Below, piece by piece: positions 25,331 to 34,941 of a DNA stretch of 64,000 nucleotides; position 1 is the first letter of the stretch; every line of letters starts with the position of its first letter. The stretch spans positions 24,599 through 88,598 of the forward strand of contig JAFYCM010000010.1 of assembly GCA_017539645.1 (NCBI GenBank), in the 5' to 3' direction. The translations under genes and the position numbers were made by a program. Source of the stretch: Bacteroidales bacterium. Its GTDB lineage: Bacteria; Bacteroidota; Bacteroidia; Bacteroidales; Marinilabiliaceae. Below the pieces are notes generated by a model, which saw nothing but the letters and a program-made list of their open reading frames with translations, was not told where the DNA came from and made no database searches.

Positions 25331-26344
25331 TTAGAACAATGAAACTAGCTTAGAAAGAAGGTTTGCACTTTCGAATGTCAAATCATCAACCCAAACGTAG
25401 CCGAGGTCTAAGTTCGACGAAGAATCTATTGTATAAGAAGTGCTTGTTTGTCCTGTTTTTGTGTCAATTACATTAATGTATGCTTCATACAAATAGTATT
25501 TCTCAAGTGACGATAAATCCAATTCCTGCCATTCGGTGTTTACTGTTACATTACCATTTGCATCAGATTCTGCGAGAACGACTTCTCCTCCAAGAGTTCC
25601 GCCTTTTGCTGATTTTGATGCTGCATTTTTGAATGTTGATATTACATTCTTGAAACTACTTACATTGAAGTGGTCTACATAACCATATATTTGGAATACA
25701 ATTTTATGATTTGCAGGTAAAGCTGCGACATCAAAAGCGCCTGCCTCATACCCAGCAACAAACGAGCTGTCGTATAGAGCCTTGTAACTCTTGTTTGGCT
25801 GAACATACAATTTTTCCAATTTACCTACTGACATTGCTGCCAACAAAGCGTCAAAGTCGCCAGAAAGGTGCTTGCTAAAAAATGCTTTACAAATTTGACC
25901 TGGATTACAAATAAGCGCATTCGTACCATTCGAAGAGTGGTATTCTCCACTTATAGGCAAGTAAAATTCGTAACCATCTTTACTATCATTAGCCGAAGTC
26001 CATGCTGGAGTAAATCCGCCGCCATTTTTTTCAAAAAGAGTAGGCATAAACGAATGATCCAAAGCAACTCCGGTAGTATCAAAGCCAGCGTCTACAATGT
26101 CGTTAGCTGGCAATTGGCTGTAATGCCATGCGTCCACATATCCACTGCCTCCGTCTTGAAGTACATACGAATATACGCCACCATATTGTAGAATTTTTGT
26201 AAAAACGCTTTCGGAAATCTTAGGTGAATAGAAACTTGCTACATAAGAACCTTCTTCGTCTTCGCTGTCACTATCATGACAAGCTGTGAATGATGTGCCA
26301 ACTACTGCGGCCATCATGAAAGCATAGAATGCTGTTTTTTTCAT
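25331..26344 (-). CDS. DUF4465-like lipoprotein
   Basis: A 337-residue secreted protein with start ATG 26344 (MKKTAFYAFMMAAVVG). The lipobox FTAC lies near residue 22 and is followed by an acidic HDSDSEDEEGS stretch, as in surface-exposed Bacteroidetes lipoproteins. The body is rich in aromatic and Gly/Ser residues, with FTPAWTSANDSKDGYEFYLPISGEYHSS and the C-terminal LGYVWVDDLTFESANLLS, resembling DUF4465 proteins found near B12 or carbohydrate uptake genes. No TonB receptor is adjacent here. The domain assignment is by eye and moderate; the lipoprotein call is firm. Confidence 0.7.
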   Translation of the reverse strand: MKKTAFYAFMMAAVVGTSFTACHDSDSEDEEGSYVASFYSPKISESVFTKILQYGGVYSYVLQDGGSGYVDAWHYSQLPANDIVDAGFDTTGVALDHSFMPTLFEKNGGGFTPAWTSANDSKDGYEFYLPISGEYHSSNGTNALICNPGQICKAFFSKHLSGDFDALLAAMSVGKLEKLYVQPNKSYKALYDSSFVAGYEAGAFDVAALPANHKIVFQIYGYVDHFNVSSFKNVISTFKNAASKSAKGGTLGGEVVLAESDANGNVTVNTEWQELDLSSLEKYYLYEAYINVIDTKTGQTSTSYTIDSSSNLDLGYVWVDDLTFESANLLSKLVSLF

Positions 26345-26501
26345 CGTAAATAAGTTTTGAAGTTTTATAAAAATATCTGTGTTCTCCATTATTCATAGTA
26401 ATGTAAACACACAAAGATATGTAAATAATTGTTTTACGTGTTTAGATTTGCTGTTGAAAAAACTGTGCGCTCTTTGACTAACTTCGCGTAAAAACTTATC
26501 A

Positions 26502-27797
26502 ATGAATCGCAATCCGCAAATACAATATAAAAGCACGCAAGAAATTGCTGATTATCAAAATGGTAGACTGCGTGAAACTATAGCATACGTAGCCGAAAAA
26601 TCGCCTTACTATCGCCGCCTTTTTGCCGAAAACAACATCGACCCAACTCAAATTCAAACCGTTGCTGATTTGACCAAAATTCCAGTAACAACCAAGGCTG
26701 AGTTACAACGATACAACAACGATTTTCTTTGTGTAAGCGAGCGCGAAGTGGTGGATATTGTCACTACCTCGGGCACTACGGGCGACCCAGTTGTGGTGAA
26801 GCTCACCGAAAACGATCTTCAGCGCCTTGCCTACAACGAGTGGCTATCGTTCTCTACGGCAGGTTGCACGCCCGACGATGTGCTGCAACTAATGACCACT
26901 ATCGACCGCCGTTTCATGGCTGGACTTGCATATTTCATGGGCGCGCGCTCACTTGGCATGGGCGTTTGCCGCGTTGGAAATGGTATTCCAGAACTTCAGT
27001 GGGACACCATAAGACGCATCGGCTCTACGTGCGGAATGGTCATTCCATCGTTCATAATGAAACTCATCGACTACGCCAAGAAAGAGGGCATCGACTACCG
27101 CCACTCTACCATGAAGAAGTGCGTATGCATAGGCGAAGCGCTCTACAAACCCAATGGCGAACGCACGGCTCTTGGCAACCGCATACATACGGAATGGCCA
27201 GAGCTGCAATTATATACCACATACGCATCAACCGAAATGCAGTCGTCGTTTACAGATTGCGAACATTTCTGCGGCGGCCACGTGCAGCCCGAACTGATTT
27301 ACGTAGAACTCCTCGACGAGAATAATCAGCCTGTGAAAGCTGGCGAGGCCGGCGAGGTGACCATCACGAATTTTGGCATTGAGGGTATGCCGCTTGTGCG
27401 CTTCAAGACGGGCGACATCTGTTATATGTACGATGAGCCTTGCAAATGCGGTCGCAACACCAAGCGCTTGAGTTCGGTGATTGGCCGTAAGAATCAGATG
27501 ATTAAGTACAAAGGCACGACAGTTTATCCGCCTGTTATGTTCGACATTCTCGACAATATCGAAGGCGTGGTGAACTATGCCGTTGAAGTCTACACCAATT
27601 CTCTCGGCACCGATGAGATAAAAGTGCGAGTAGGCAGCGACCGCACCGACGAGGGTTTTGTGAAGCATATCAAAGATCTCTTCCGCGCCAAAGTCCGCGT
27701 TGCGCCGCAGGTATCGATAGAGAATCCGGACTATGTGAATAAACTTATCCATCCGCAGATGAGCCGCAAGCCGGTGAAGTTCTTCGACCTAAGGTGA
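26502..27797 (+). CDS. phenylacetate--CoA ligase family protein
   Basis: A 431-residue adenylate-forming enzyme of the PaaK group. The phosphate-binding loop is TTSGTTGDPVVVKLTEND (about residues 89-106), the adenylate-binding motif YASTEMQSSFTDCEH lies near 241, and MPLVRFKTGDICYMYDEPCKCGRNTKR (hinge region plus a Cys pair) near 300. PaaK joins phenylacetate or other aryl acids to CoA. No other phenylacetate degradation genes are here, and Bacteroidales carry stand-alone copies, so the natural acid is uncertain. Monocistronic by context: 157 nt from the divergent lipoprotein start and 232 nt before lysC. Confidence 0.88.
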   Translation: MNRNPQIQYKSTQEIADYQNGRLRETIAYVAEKSPYYRRLFAENNIDPTQIQTVADLTKIPVTTKAELQRYNNDFLCVSEREVVDIVTTSGTTGDPVVVKLTENDLQRLAYNEWLSFSTAGCTPDDVLQLMTTIDRRFMAGLAYFMGARSLGMGVCRVGNGIPELQWDTIRRIGSTCGMVIPSFIMKLIDYAKKEGIDYRHSTMKKCVCIGEALYKPNGERTALGNRIHTEWPELQLYTTYASTEMQSSFTDCEHFCGGHVQPELIYVELLDENNQPVKAGEAGEVTITNFGIEGMPLVRFKTGDICYMYDEPCKCGRNTKRLSSVIGRKNQMIKYKGTTVYPPVMFDILDNIEGVVNYAVEVYTNSLGTDEIKVRVGSDRTDEGFVKHIKDLFRAKVRVAPQVSIENPDYVNKLIHPQMSRKPVKFFDLR

Positions 27798-27964
27798 GTT
27801 ATAAATATTTACGAGCTACGAAGTCGGCTGAAAATCAAGGAATAGACTGAATGGCTAAAGAAAGGCGCCGTAAATAAGTAATTGAAAGAATAAATAAATT
27901 TACGGAGGCATACATAACTATACATATTTATAATACTATAACGCGACAATTACACAAAGTGTTA

Positions 27965-27972
27965 TAAATTTG
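27965..27972 (+). promoter_or_regulatory. TAnnTTTG -7 box upstream of lysC
   Basis: TAAATTTG lies 57 nt before the lysC start in the 232-bp spacer following the PaaK-like gene. No clear -33 TTTG is present at normal spacing. Confidence 0.4.
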
Positions 27973-28029
27973 CACTCGCTGTTTGAAATTATACATACAT
28001 ACGAATAACAAGAAAAATAGATATACATA

Positions 28030-29340
28030 ATGAAAGTAATGAAGTTTGGCGGCACGTCTGTAGGCAGTGCTGCACGCATGAAGGAAGTTGCCAAGTTGAT
28101 AATCGATGGCGAACAGAAAATTGTGGTTCTCTCGGCTATGTCGGGCACTACGAATAGCTTGATAGAAATATCTAACTACCTATATAAGAAGAATAGCGAC
28201 GGCGCAGGCGAGGTGATTCGCCGCTTGGAGCAGAAATATATCGACGAGGTGAACAACCTTTATGCTTCGGACGAGTTCAAGAAGAAAGGTATGGAACTTA
28301 TCCGCGAGCGTTTCGACTACATCAAGTCGTTCTGTAACAACATCTTCACAATTTTCGAGGAGAAGGTTATCGTGTCGCAAGGCGAGCTGATTTCTACGGG
28401 TATGTTCAATTTGTACCTACAAGAGATTGGCGAGAACTCGTACCTTTTGCCAGCGCTCGACTTCATGCGCATCGACAAAAACAACGAGCCCGACACGGCA
28501 TATATACGCGAGAACCTCGCTGCACTACTCGAGAAGAATGCCGGCCACGATATTTACATCACGCAAGGCTTCATCTGTCGCAACGCTTTTGGCGAGGTTG
28601 ACAACCTTCAGCGCGGCGGTTCGGACTATACAGCATCGCTCATTGGTGCAGCCGTTTTGGCCAACGAAATCCAAATTTGGACCGACATCGACGGCATGCA
28701 CAACAACGACCCACGCTTCGTGGAGAACACCAAGCCAGTGAAAGACCTCTCGTTCGATGAAGCTGCCGAGCTCGCATATTTTGGTGCTAAGATTCTTCAC
28801 CCAACGTGCGTTTTGCCTGCTAAGATGAATAATATTCCCGTTCGACTACTAAATACTATGGATCCGAAGGCTCACGGCACGCTCATCTCGTCGAAGCAGT
28901 GCACAGGTCGCATTGCAGCTATTGCGGCTAAGGACAACATCACCGCTATACGTATAAAATCTGGCAGAATGCTGTTAGCATACGGATTTATGCGCAAGGT
29001 GTTTGAGATTTTCGAGAGCTACAAGACGCCTATCGACATGATTTCTACGTCGGAAGTTGGCGTATCTATAACTATAGACAACACCCGCCACTTAGACGAC
29101 ATTGTGGACGACCTCAAGAAATTCGGCACGGTGGAAGTAGATAAAGATCAGGTAATTATATGTATAGTAGGCGACCTCGTGCCCGAGAGCAAAGGTTACG
29201 CCGCACAGGTATTCGAAGCGTTGAAAAATACGCCGATACATATGATTTCGTACGGCGGCAGCTCGCACAACATCTCGGTTGTGGTGAACGCGTCGGACAA
29301 GATAGAGGCGCTTCGTGCGTTGAGTGCAAAACTTTTCTAA
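28030..29340 (+). CDS. lysC: aspartate kinase
   Basis: A 436-residue monofunctional aspartokinase. The N-terminus MKVMKFGGTSVGSAARM is the kinase signature, followed by IVVLSAMSGTTNSL, ITQGFICRNAFGEVDNLQRGGSDYTASL and IQIWTDIDGMHNNDPRFV. Two ACT-type regulatory segments occupy the C-terminal third (about 300-436), so feedback by lysine or threonine is expected. It makes aspartyl phosphate for lysine, threonine, methionine and diaminopimelate. lysA starts 13 nt after its stop, so the two form a lysine/DAP operon. Confidence 0.96.
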   Translation: MKVMKFGGTSVGSAARMKEVAKLIIDGEQKIVVLSAMSGTTNSLIEISNYLYKKNSDGAGEVIRRLEQKYIDEVNNLYASDEFKKKGMELIRERFDYIKSFCNNIFTIFEEKVIVSQGELISTGMFNLYLQEIGENSYLLPALDFMRIDKNNEPDTAYIRENLAALLEKNAGHDIYITQGFICRNAFGEVDNLQRGGSDYTASLIGAAVLANEIQIWTDIDGMHNNDPRFVENTKPVKDLSFDEAAELAYFGAKILHPTCVLPAKMNNIPVRLLNTMDPKAHGTLISSKQCTGRIAAIAAKDNITAIRIKSGRMLLAYGFMRKVFEIFESYKTPIDMISTSEVGVSITIDNTRHLDDIVDDLKKFGTVEVDKDQVIICIVGDLVPESKGYAAQVFEALKNTPIHMISYGGSSHNISVVVNASDKIEALRALSAKLF

Positions 29341-29353
29341 ACCATACATAATT

Positions 29354-30523
29354 ATGGCTACACAATTTCCTATCGGTCGATTCGAGCATCTACAGACACC
29401 CTTTTACTACTACGACATAGACCTGCTTCAACAGACGTTGGGCACTATTGCCGAACAGCAACAGAAATATGGATTCCACGTGCATTTTGCAGTGAAAGCC
29501 AATGCCAATCCGCGCATACTTAGCGAGATACAGCGTTACGGCCTTGGCATCGACTGCGTTAGCGGACCAGAAATTCAGCGCGCTATAGACACGGGCTTCG
29601 ACGCTCGCAAGATTGTTTTTGCCGGCGTTGGTAAGAGCGATGATGAGATTACGCTTGCATTGCGCAGCAACATCTGCTGCCTCAACGTGGAGTCGCGTCC
29701 AGAGTTGGAGATTATCAACGAGATTGCAGGCAAGATGGGCAAAGTGGCAGACGTGGCGCTACGCATCAACCCGAATGTAAACGCACATACGCATCACTAC
29801 ATAACTACCGGCCTCGAAGAGAATAAATTTGGCATCGGACTGTGGGAAGTGGAGCAGATTGCCGAACTCACACGCACGTTGCCTAACATTCGCCTTGTTG
29901 GTCTGCACTTCCATATTGGTTCTCAGATAACTGAACTTGAAGTGTTTCAGCAACTTTGCAGCCGCATAAATGAGCTTCAGAAATGGTTCGAAGCCAACCA
30001 CTACGAGATACGTATTATCAACGTTGGTGGTGGCTTGGGCATCGACTACGAGCACCCCGATACCATGGCAATGCCCGACTTCGAGGGCTATTTCGCTACG
30101 TTCCACAAATTCCTCGAACTTCGCGACGGACAGGAGGTACATTTCGAACTCGGTCGCGCGGTGGTAGCACAGTGCGGAACGCTTATTTCGCGCGTGCTCT
30201 ACGTGAAAGATGGCCAGAAAAAACGCTTTGTCATTATCGATGCAGGTATGAACGACCTCATCCGTCCGGCACTCTATCATGCATATCATAAAATCGAAAA
30301 TATCAGTGTAGAGATTGAGTCGAACAACACGCCTCTTACTGACAAATTCGATGTTGTAGGACCGGTTTGCGAATCGTCGGATTGTTTTGGCTTTGAGGTT
30401 ACGCTGCCTAAGGTTACGAGCCGCGGCAACTTTATAGCTATTCGTTCGGCTGGCGCATACGGCGAGGTGATGGCTTCGCACTACAACCTCCGTCCATTAG
30501 CAGAGGCGATTTTTAGCAGATAG
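29354..30523 (+). CDS. lysA: diaminopimelate decarboxylase
   Basis: A 389-residue fold-type III PLP enzyme. The PLP lysine is in VHFAVKANANPRILSEI (about residue 44). GLHFHIGSQI, INVGGGLGIDYEH and the late PVCESSDCFG contain the substrate and dimer-interface residues typical of LysA. It decarboxylates meso-DAP to lysine. The start ATG 29354 (MATQFPIGRFEH) lies 13 nt after lysC; the frame extends upstream into lysC without similarity. The gene is followed at once by a large inverted repeat (30527-30630). Confidence 0.95.
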   Translation: MATQFPIGRFEHLQTPFYYYDIDLLQQTLGTIAEQQQKYGFHVHFAVKANANPRILSEIQRYGLGIDCVSGPEIQRAIDTGFDARKIVFAGVGKSDDEITLALRSNICCLNVESRPELEIINEIAGKMGKVADVALRINPNVNAHTHHYITTGLEENKFGIGLWEVEQIAELTRTLPNIRLVGLHFHIGSQITELEVFQQLCSRINELQKWFEANHYEIRIINVGGGLGIDYEHPDTMAMPDFEGYFATFHKFLELRDGQEVHFELGRAVVAQCGTLISRVLYVKDGQKKRFVIIDAGMNDLIRPALYHAYHKIENISVEIESNNTPLTDKFDVVGPVCESSDCFGFEVTLPKVTSRGNFIAIRSAGAYGEVMASHYNLRPLAEAIFSR

Positions 30524-30526
30524 TTG

Positions 30527-30630
30527 TCATCACCGAATTAAACGTCGTAACAATTCGTTTCGATTAGCTTTTGGCTTCATTGCGAATGAAACGAATTTTG
30601 TTCGTATGAATTAGTTTAATTCGGTGATGA
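30527..30630. repeat. 104-bp palindromic element (TCACCGAATT family), copy 1
   Basis: Perfect 17-bp outer arms TCATCACCGAATTAAAC (30527-30543) and GTTTAATTCGGTGATGA (30614-30630) enclose a nested pair built on AATTCGTTTC and GAAACGAATT. A related element with the arms TCACCGAATTGAACGA is at 59871-59977. Located between lysA and the SpmAB gene. Confidence 0.8.
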
Positions 30631-30654
30631 TTATGATTATAAATACGTAACTCG

Positions 30655-31887
30655 ATGGCGCTCAACTACATCTGGATATTCTTCGTTATAAGTGCATTCA
30701 TAATAGCATTGCTTCGCGGCTTGATAGGCGGCGAATGGTTTGTTATGCAAGACATAGTAGACCAGACGTTCGTGCAGGCGCGCAACGGATTCGAAATATC
30801 GCTATACCTAACTGGCGTACTTACGCTATGGCTCGGCATAATGCGCGTAGGCGAAGCGGGCGGTGCGGTGAATGTGCTATCGAAACTTGTGTCGCCATTT
30901 TTTACGCGCATCTTTCCGTCTATTCCTAAAGGACACCCAGTGTTTGGTTCAATAATGATGAACCTGTCGGCAAACATGCTCGGGCTCGACAATGCCGCTA
31001 CACCAATGGGTCTCAAAGCCATGGGACAGTTGCAAGAGCTCAACGATGACAAGAAGACGGCATCGAACGCGCAGATTATGTTCTTGGTGCTCAACACCTC
31101 GGGGCTCACGCTCATACCCATAACTATTATGGCTTACCGCACGCAATGCGGCGCAGCCAATCCAGCCGACATCTTCCTGCCGTTGCTTCTCGCCACATTC
31201 TTCTCGACGTTGGCTGGCCTCATAATAGTATCTATAATACAGAAAATCAACCTGCTGCACCCCATCACACTTGCCTACATACTTGGCATTTCGGGCATAA
31301 TAGGCTTAATTCTTTGGGGTGCTTCGAGCATGGATTCAGCGCAACTCGAAAAGTGGTCGAAGGTTGTTTCGTCGGTCATTTTGGTAGGCATAATAGCGTC
31401 ATTCGTGGCTATGGCGGCAGTGAAAAAAGTGAACGTCTACGACGCTTTTATAGAGGGCGCCAAAGACGGCTTCAACACCGCGATAAAAATCATACCATTC
31501 CTCATAGCTATTTTGGTAGCAGTGGGCATGTTCAGAGCAGCAGGTGCACTCGATTTTCTAATCGACGGATTACGCCATTTCTTCGCGCTCTTCCTCTCCG
31601 ACACGCAATTTGTAGACGCGCTGCCGACAGCCTTTATGAAACCGCTCAGTGGCTCTGGCGCGCGCGGCTTTATGATTGAAGCAATGCAGCAATATGGCGC
31701 CGACTCGTTCGTTGGTCGTCTGTCGTGCATATTCCAAGGTGCTGCCGACACAACGTTCTATATCATAGCCGTTTACTTCGGTTCGGTAGGTATAAAGAAG
31801 ACCCGCTACGCCGTTCCGTGCGGTCTCTTTGCCGACTTGGCAGGCGTGATTGCAGCCATATTTATTGCATACGTATTCTTCGGGTAA
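30655..31887 (+). CDS. fused spore maturation protein A/B-like (nucleoside recognition domain) membrane protein
   Basis: A 410-residue polytopic membrane protein joining SpmA-like (about 1-190) and SpmB-like (about 200-410) halves, each with the nucleoside-recognition (Gate) domain. The motif MMNLSANMLGLDNAATPMGLKAM near residue 102 and LPTAFMKPLSGSGARGF near 325 are diagnostic. Members outside Firmicutes are not sporulation proteins; some relate to nucleoside or amino-acid transport (human nucleobase transporter gate domain similarity). The fused form is widespread in Bacteroidetes. It is 12 nt upstream of trmN6, so probably co-transcribed. Confidence 0.88.
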   Translation: MALNYIWIFFVISAFIIALLRGLIGGEWFVMQDIVDQTFVQARNGFEISLYLTGVLTLWLGIMRVGEAGGAVNVLSKLVSPFFTRIFPSIPKGHPVFGSIMMNLSANMLGLDNAATPMGLKAMGQLQELNDDKKTASNAQIMFLVLNTSGLTLIPITIMAYRTQCGAANPADIFLPLLLATFFSTLAGLIIVSIIQKINLLHPITLAYILGISGIIGLILWGASSMDSAQLEKWSKVVSSVILVGIIASFVAMAAVKKVNVYDAFIEGAKDGFNTAIKIIPFLIAILVAVGMFRAAGALDFLIDGLRHFFALFLSDTQFVDALPTAFMKPLSGSGARGFMIEAMQQYGADSFVGRLSCIFQGAADTTFYIIAVYFGSVGIKKTRYAVPCGLFADLAGVIAAIFIAYVFFG

Positions 31888-31899
31888 GTGCCTACATAG

Positions 31900-32613
31900 A
31901 TGTCGAACACCTATTTCCAATTCAAGAAATTCACCGTCAATCAGGAGCGCTGCGCCATGAAAGTTGGCACCGACGGCGTTGTGCTTGGTGTGTTGGCAAG
32001 TTGCGCAGAGCCGCAGCGCATACTCGACATTGGCACGGGAACGGGGCTTGTGGCGCTTATGATGGCACAGCGCTACGCGCAAGCTACCATCGATGCGGTT
32101 GAGATTGTTGACGAGGCAGCACAGCAAGCCAATGAAAATGCGCAGCAATCGCCTTTTGCTGAACGCGTAAATATTTATAAATCAGACATAAATACGTACG
32201 AAACCGAGCATAAGTACGACATGATTGTGTCGAATCCGCCGTACTTTGTCAACTCGCTGCTCAACCCCGACGAAGCTCGCGCTACGGCTCGTCATACGCA
32301 AAGTCTTACGTACGAAAACCTTGTGCGTGCCGTGGCTCGACTGGTAAACACCGATGGCGTCTTTGCCGTAATTATCCCGTCGGAAGCCAAAGAGCAGATG
32401 CGATACTTATGCGAACTGAGCGGTTTGCGCTTGTTTTCGGCCATATACATACGTACGACCGAACGCAAGCAGCCTAAGAGAGTCGTGCTGCAATTCCGCT
32501 TTGGCGCAACAACCGACATTGAACAACGAACGCTGGTACTTCAAAATTCTGATGGTAGTTTGTCTGCTGAATTCCAGGCTCTAACACACGATTTCTATTT
32601 AGACAAAGTGTAA
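31900..32613 (+). CDS. trmN6: tRNA1(Val) (adenine(37)-N6)-methyltransferase
   Basis: A 237-residue class I SAM-dependent methyltransferase. The N-terminus FQFKKFTVNQERCAMKVGTDGVVLG is typical of the YfiC/TrmN6 family, followed by SAM motif I RILDIGTGTGLVALMMAQRY (about residues 40-59) and the catalytic motif IVSNPPYFVNSLLN (about 109-122). It methylates A37 in valine tRNA1. Complete length. It follows the SpmAB gene by 12 nt. Confidence 0.92.
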   Translation: MSNTYFQFKKFTVNQERCAMKVGTDGVVLGVLASCAEPQRILDIGTGTGLVALMMAQRYAQATIDAVEIVDEAAQQANENAQQSPFAERVNIYKSDINTYETEHKYDMIVSNPPYFVNSLLNPDEARATARHTQSLTYENLVRAVARLVNTDGVFAVIIPSEAKEQMRYLCELSGLRLFSAIYIRTTERKQPKRVVLQFRFGATTDIEQRTLVLQNSDGSLSAEFQALTHDFYLDKV

Positions 32614-32712
32614 ATATCGAAACGCTATTGTATGTCATAAATAGATGATTTATATTGGCGTTGTAATCAACTGGAAAACAAAGAAATACACATAACATAA
32701 AAACTAAAAATC

Positions 32713-33264
32713 ATGGCAAAATTTATTTGTACCGTATGCGGATTCGTATACGAAGGTGATGAGGCTCCTGCAAAATGTCCTCAGTGTGGTGTTCCAGCAT
32801 CGAAATTCAAGGTTCTCGACGAAACGGCACAGCTTCAGTTCCCAACCGAGCACGAACTTGGTGTAGCTAAAGGCTGCGACGCAGAGATGCTTCAAGACCT
32901 CAATTCGCATTTCAATGGTGAGTGCACCGAAGTTGGTATGTATTTGGCTATGAGCCGTCAAGCCGATCGCGAAGGCTATCCCGAAGTGGCAGAAGCATTC
33001 AAGCGCTATGCATTTGAGGAGGCAGAGCACGCAGCAAAATTTGCAGAACTTCTCGGCGAAGTTGTTTGGGATACCAAGACAAACCTCGAAAAACGTATGA
33101 ATGCAGAGGCTGGCGCTTGCGAAGATAAGTTCCGCATTGCTAAGCGCGCCAAAGAGCTCGGTCTTGACGCAATTCATGACACTGTACACGAAATGGCGAA
33201 AGATGAAGCACGCCACGGACGTGGTTTCTATGCGCTATTCAATCGCTATTTCGGCAAGAAATAG
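32713..33264 (+). CDS. reverse rubrerythrin
   Basis: A 183-residue protein with a rubredoxin-type iron site at the N-terminus ([20 protein letters not shown], residues 6-25), followed by a ferritin-like diiron domain (about 50-183) with [36 protein letters not shown] and [13 protein letters not shown]. Classical rubrerythrin has the opposite order, so this is the reverse rubrerythrin class of anaerobes, which reduces peroxide with NADH-derived electrons. Cytoplasmic and oxidative-stress related. Stand-alone gene, ended by a clear terminator. Confidence 0.93.
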   Translation: MAKFICTVCGFVYEGDEAPAKCPQCGVPASKFKVLDETAQLQFPTEHELGVAKGCDAEMLQDLNSHFNGECTEVGMYLAMSRQADREGYPEVAEAFKRYAFEEAEHAAKFAELLGEVVWDTKTNLEKRMNAEAGACEDKFRIAKRAKELGLDAIHDTVHEMAKDEARHGRGFYALFNRYFGKK

Positions 33265-33330
33265 TAAGGATTTCTAATGGATAGTTCAAGACAATCGAGT
33301 GATTCGGTTGTTTTGGGAGATTAGTATGGG

Positions 33331-33363
33331 CACGGATTCATGTGATATGAGTCCGTGTTTTTT
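33331..33363 (+). terminator. intrinsic terminator after reverse rubrerythrin
   Basis: CACGGATTCAT (33331-33341) pairs with ATGAGTCCGTG (33347-33357) over a 5-nt loop, followed by six T residues. Confidence 0.85.
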
Positions 33364-33392
33364 GTACCATATAAATATTTATAGTGATTCGT

Positions 33393-33420
33393 CCGACAAT
33401 GAATTATGCCGCATTGTCGG
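33393..33420. repeat. perfect inverted repeat CCGACAATG/CATTGTCGG
   Basis: Nine-base perfect arms at 33393-33401 and 33412-33420 lie between convergent genes. No T-run follows on either strand, so it is not a classic terminator. Related GACAAG...CTTGTC sequence occurs at about 39686-39708 beside murI. Confidence 0.55.
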
Positions 33421-33442
33421 CGGATAAACCTACGGATTGACC

Positions 33443-34930
33443 TCATCGATTTCTAACCTCGCGCACCATTTCGTAGATGTCGCGAATCTTGGGCGGATTG
33501 CGGCGCATTTTTTCCGTCTTGTACTTCTGCATCTGCTGCGCCACGGCGGTAACAAGGCGCTCTTCGGTGGGAGCAGGCGCGGGCGAGAGTGCCAAACGAC
33601 CTTCGGGATCGATTAGAAAATATGAAGGTTCGTGCGTTATGCCATAGCGAAGTACCACTGCCTGATCGTTGGTGTAGCTGAGCGGCAGCCAATTGTACTT
33701 TCCGCGCGCCACAAGGGCTTTAGCCTCGTCTACATTCTCGTCGGTGAAAATGTTCACTACGTACATAAGACGCTCGTACTTCTTATTTATCACCTGAAGC
33801 GCCGGAAAATCTTTCTGCGAGGCAAAATTTTTAGAGTGCTGAAAACTTAGGTAGACAAACAAACCGCGGAAATCGCTGAGTTTGCGCTCCACGCCATCGA
33901 AGTCGTAGAGTGTGAAGTCGGGCGCCATAGTGCCAACGCGCATGCGATTGAGGCGCACAAGGATGTTGTTGGCCGCAATCTGTGCTGGCTCGGTAGTAGC
34001 CTCAGCCACTGCAGAAAAGAGTAGCGTGTCGGTAGCCATGGGCGAGAGCGAACCCGAATAATATGCATCGTAGATACCCTTAACTATGAGCATCTCGCGC
34101 AGCTGTGGGGCGTTGAGAAACGACGAATCGGCGGATATGGCAGCAGACAAATCGGCGAAATGTGGAGCTGGCTGCGAAAGCACATCGCGAACCTTAGCGG
34201 AAGCCTTGCCCTTGAGCGTCATCGAGAGGAAATTGTTGTAAACCAAGTCGAGCGTCTGCCAATATGCCTCGTGGTTGAACGCTACGCTGTCGTGGAGGAA
34301 GTATTTTTCGGCAACTTTTTGTGGTGCTTTCAGACGTGCAAGCGTAAATATTCTGGCCTGCTGATAACGCACAAAATCGTTGAAATACTTATCGTCGCAC
34401 TGCTGAAGCCGCGCCACAGAATCGCACGCTGCAATGACCTTGTCGGCAAGGCGGCGGTTGCGTTGCTTCACGATACGCAGGGCGTTGGCGTTGTAGAGGC
34501 TGTCGGCGTATACATAGAAATTGCGAAGCGCCTCGTTGAGCCGGCTGGTAGTCTGCGCAATGCCCATCTCTACAAGTTCGGGCTGAAAATATGGATTGAG
34601 GCGGTCGACATCGGCGCGGGGCGTGAAGGGCGGCAACACAAGTTCGTACTCCTTTTCGGGCTCTACATATATATATGCACGAAGAGCGCCCAAATCGGCA
34701 AAAGCGTAGGTAACATCTTCTACATCGGTCGTTACATCGAAGTTGCCAACGCTGTCGACATCAAGCACGCAGACGGGCAAAAGTTCATGGGTGATGAAGT
34801 CGGCGTATTTATTCATCTCTATCGCCATGCCTTTATACTCGGGCGCATAGCCATAGAAACGAACGGGCGCGGCGTGCACCGCAAGCATTGTAATATTTAT
34901 AAGTATGAAAGCTAAAAAAGCTCTAAGCAT
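33443..34930 (-). CDS. thioredoxin-fold secreted protein lacking the CxxC motif
   Basis: A 495-residue protein with an N-terminal signal peptide (MLRAFLAFILINITMLAVHAAPV). The long helical middle resembles the DUF4369/TlpA-type lead segment, and a C-terminal thioredoxin-like domain begins GTMAPDFTLYDFDGVERKLSDFRG (about 332-355). Where TlpA proteins have WCxxC, this one reads SFQHSKNFASQKDF, so the redox cysteines are absent. ITHEPSYFLIDPEGRL corresponds to the cis-Pro region (EPSYFLID). It is probably a periplasmic non-redox binding or chaperone-like protein. It is last in a minus-strand operon, 11 nt after coaD. Confidence 0.75.
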   Translation of the reverse strand: MLRAFLAFILINITMLAVHAAPVRFYGYAPEYKGMAIEMNKYADFITHELLPVCVLDVDSVGNFDVTTDVEDVTYAFADLGALRAYIYVEPEKEYELVLPPFTPRADVDRLNPYFQPELVEMGIAQTTSRLNEALRNFYVYADSLYNANALRIVKQRNRRLADKVIAACDSVARLQQCDDKYFNDFVRYQQARIFTLARLKAPQKVAEKYFLHDSVAFNHEAYWQTLDLVYNNFLSMTLKGKASAKVRDVLSQPAPHFADLSAAISADSSFLNAPQLREMLIVKGIYDAYYSGSLSPMATDTLLFSAVAEATTEPAQIAANNILVRLNRMRVGTMAPDFTLYDFDGVERKLSDFRGLFVYLSFQHSKNFASQKDFPALQVINKKYERLMYVVNIFTDENVDEAKALVARGKYNWLPLSYTNDQAVVLRYGITHEPSYFLIDPEGRLALSPAPAPTEERLVTAVAQQMQKYKTEKMRRNPPKIRDIYEMVREVRNR

Positions 34931-34941
34931 CTATATCGTAA

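Noticed and set aside
29759-30481. Antisense open frame opposite lysA
   Set aside because: LysA motifs are intact on the plus strand, and the antisense frame has no family similarity.
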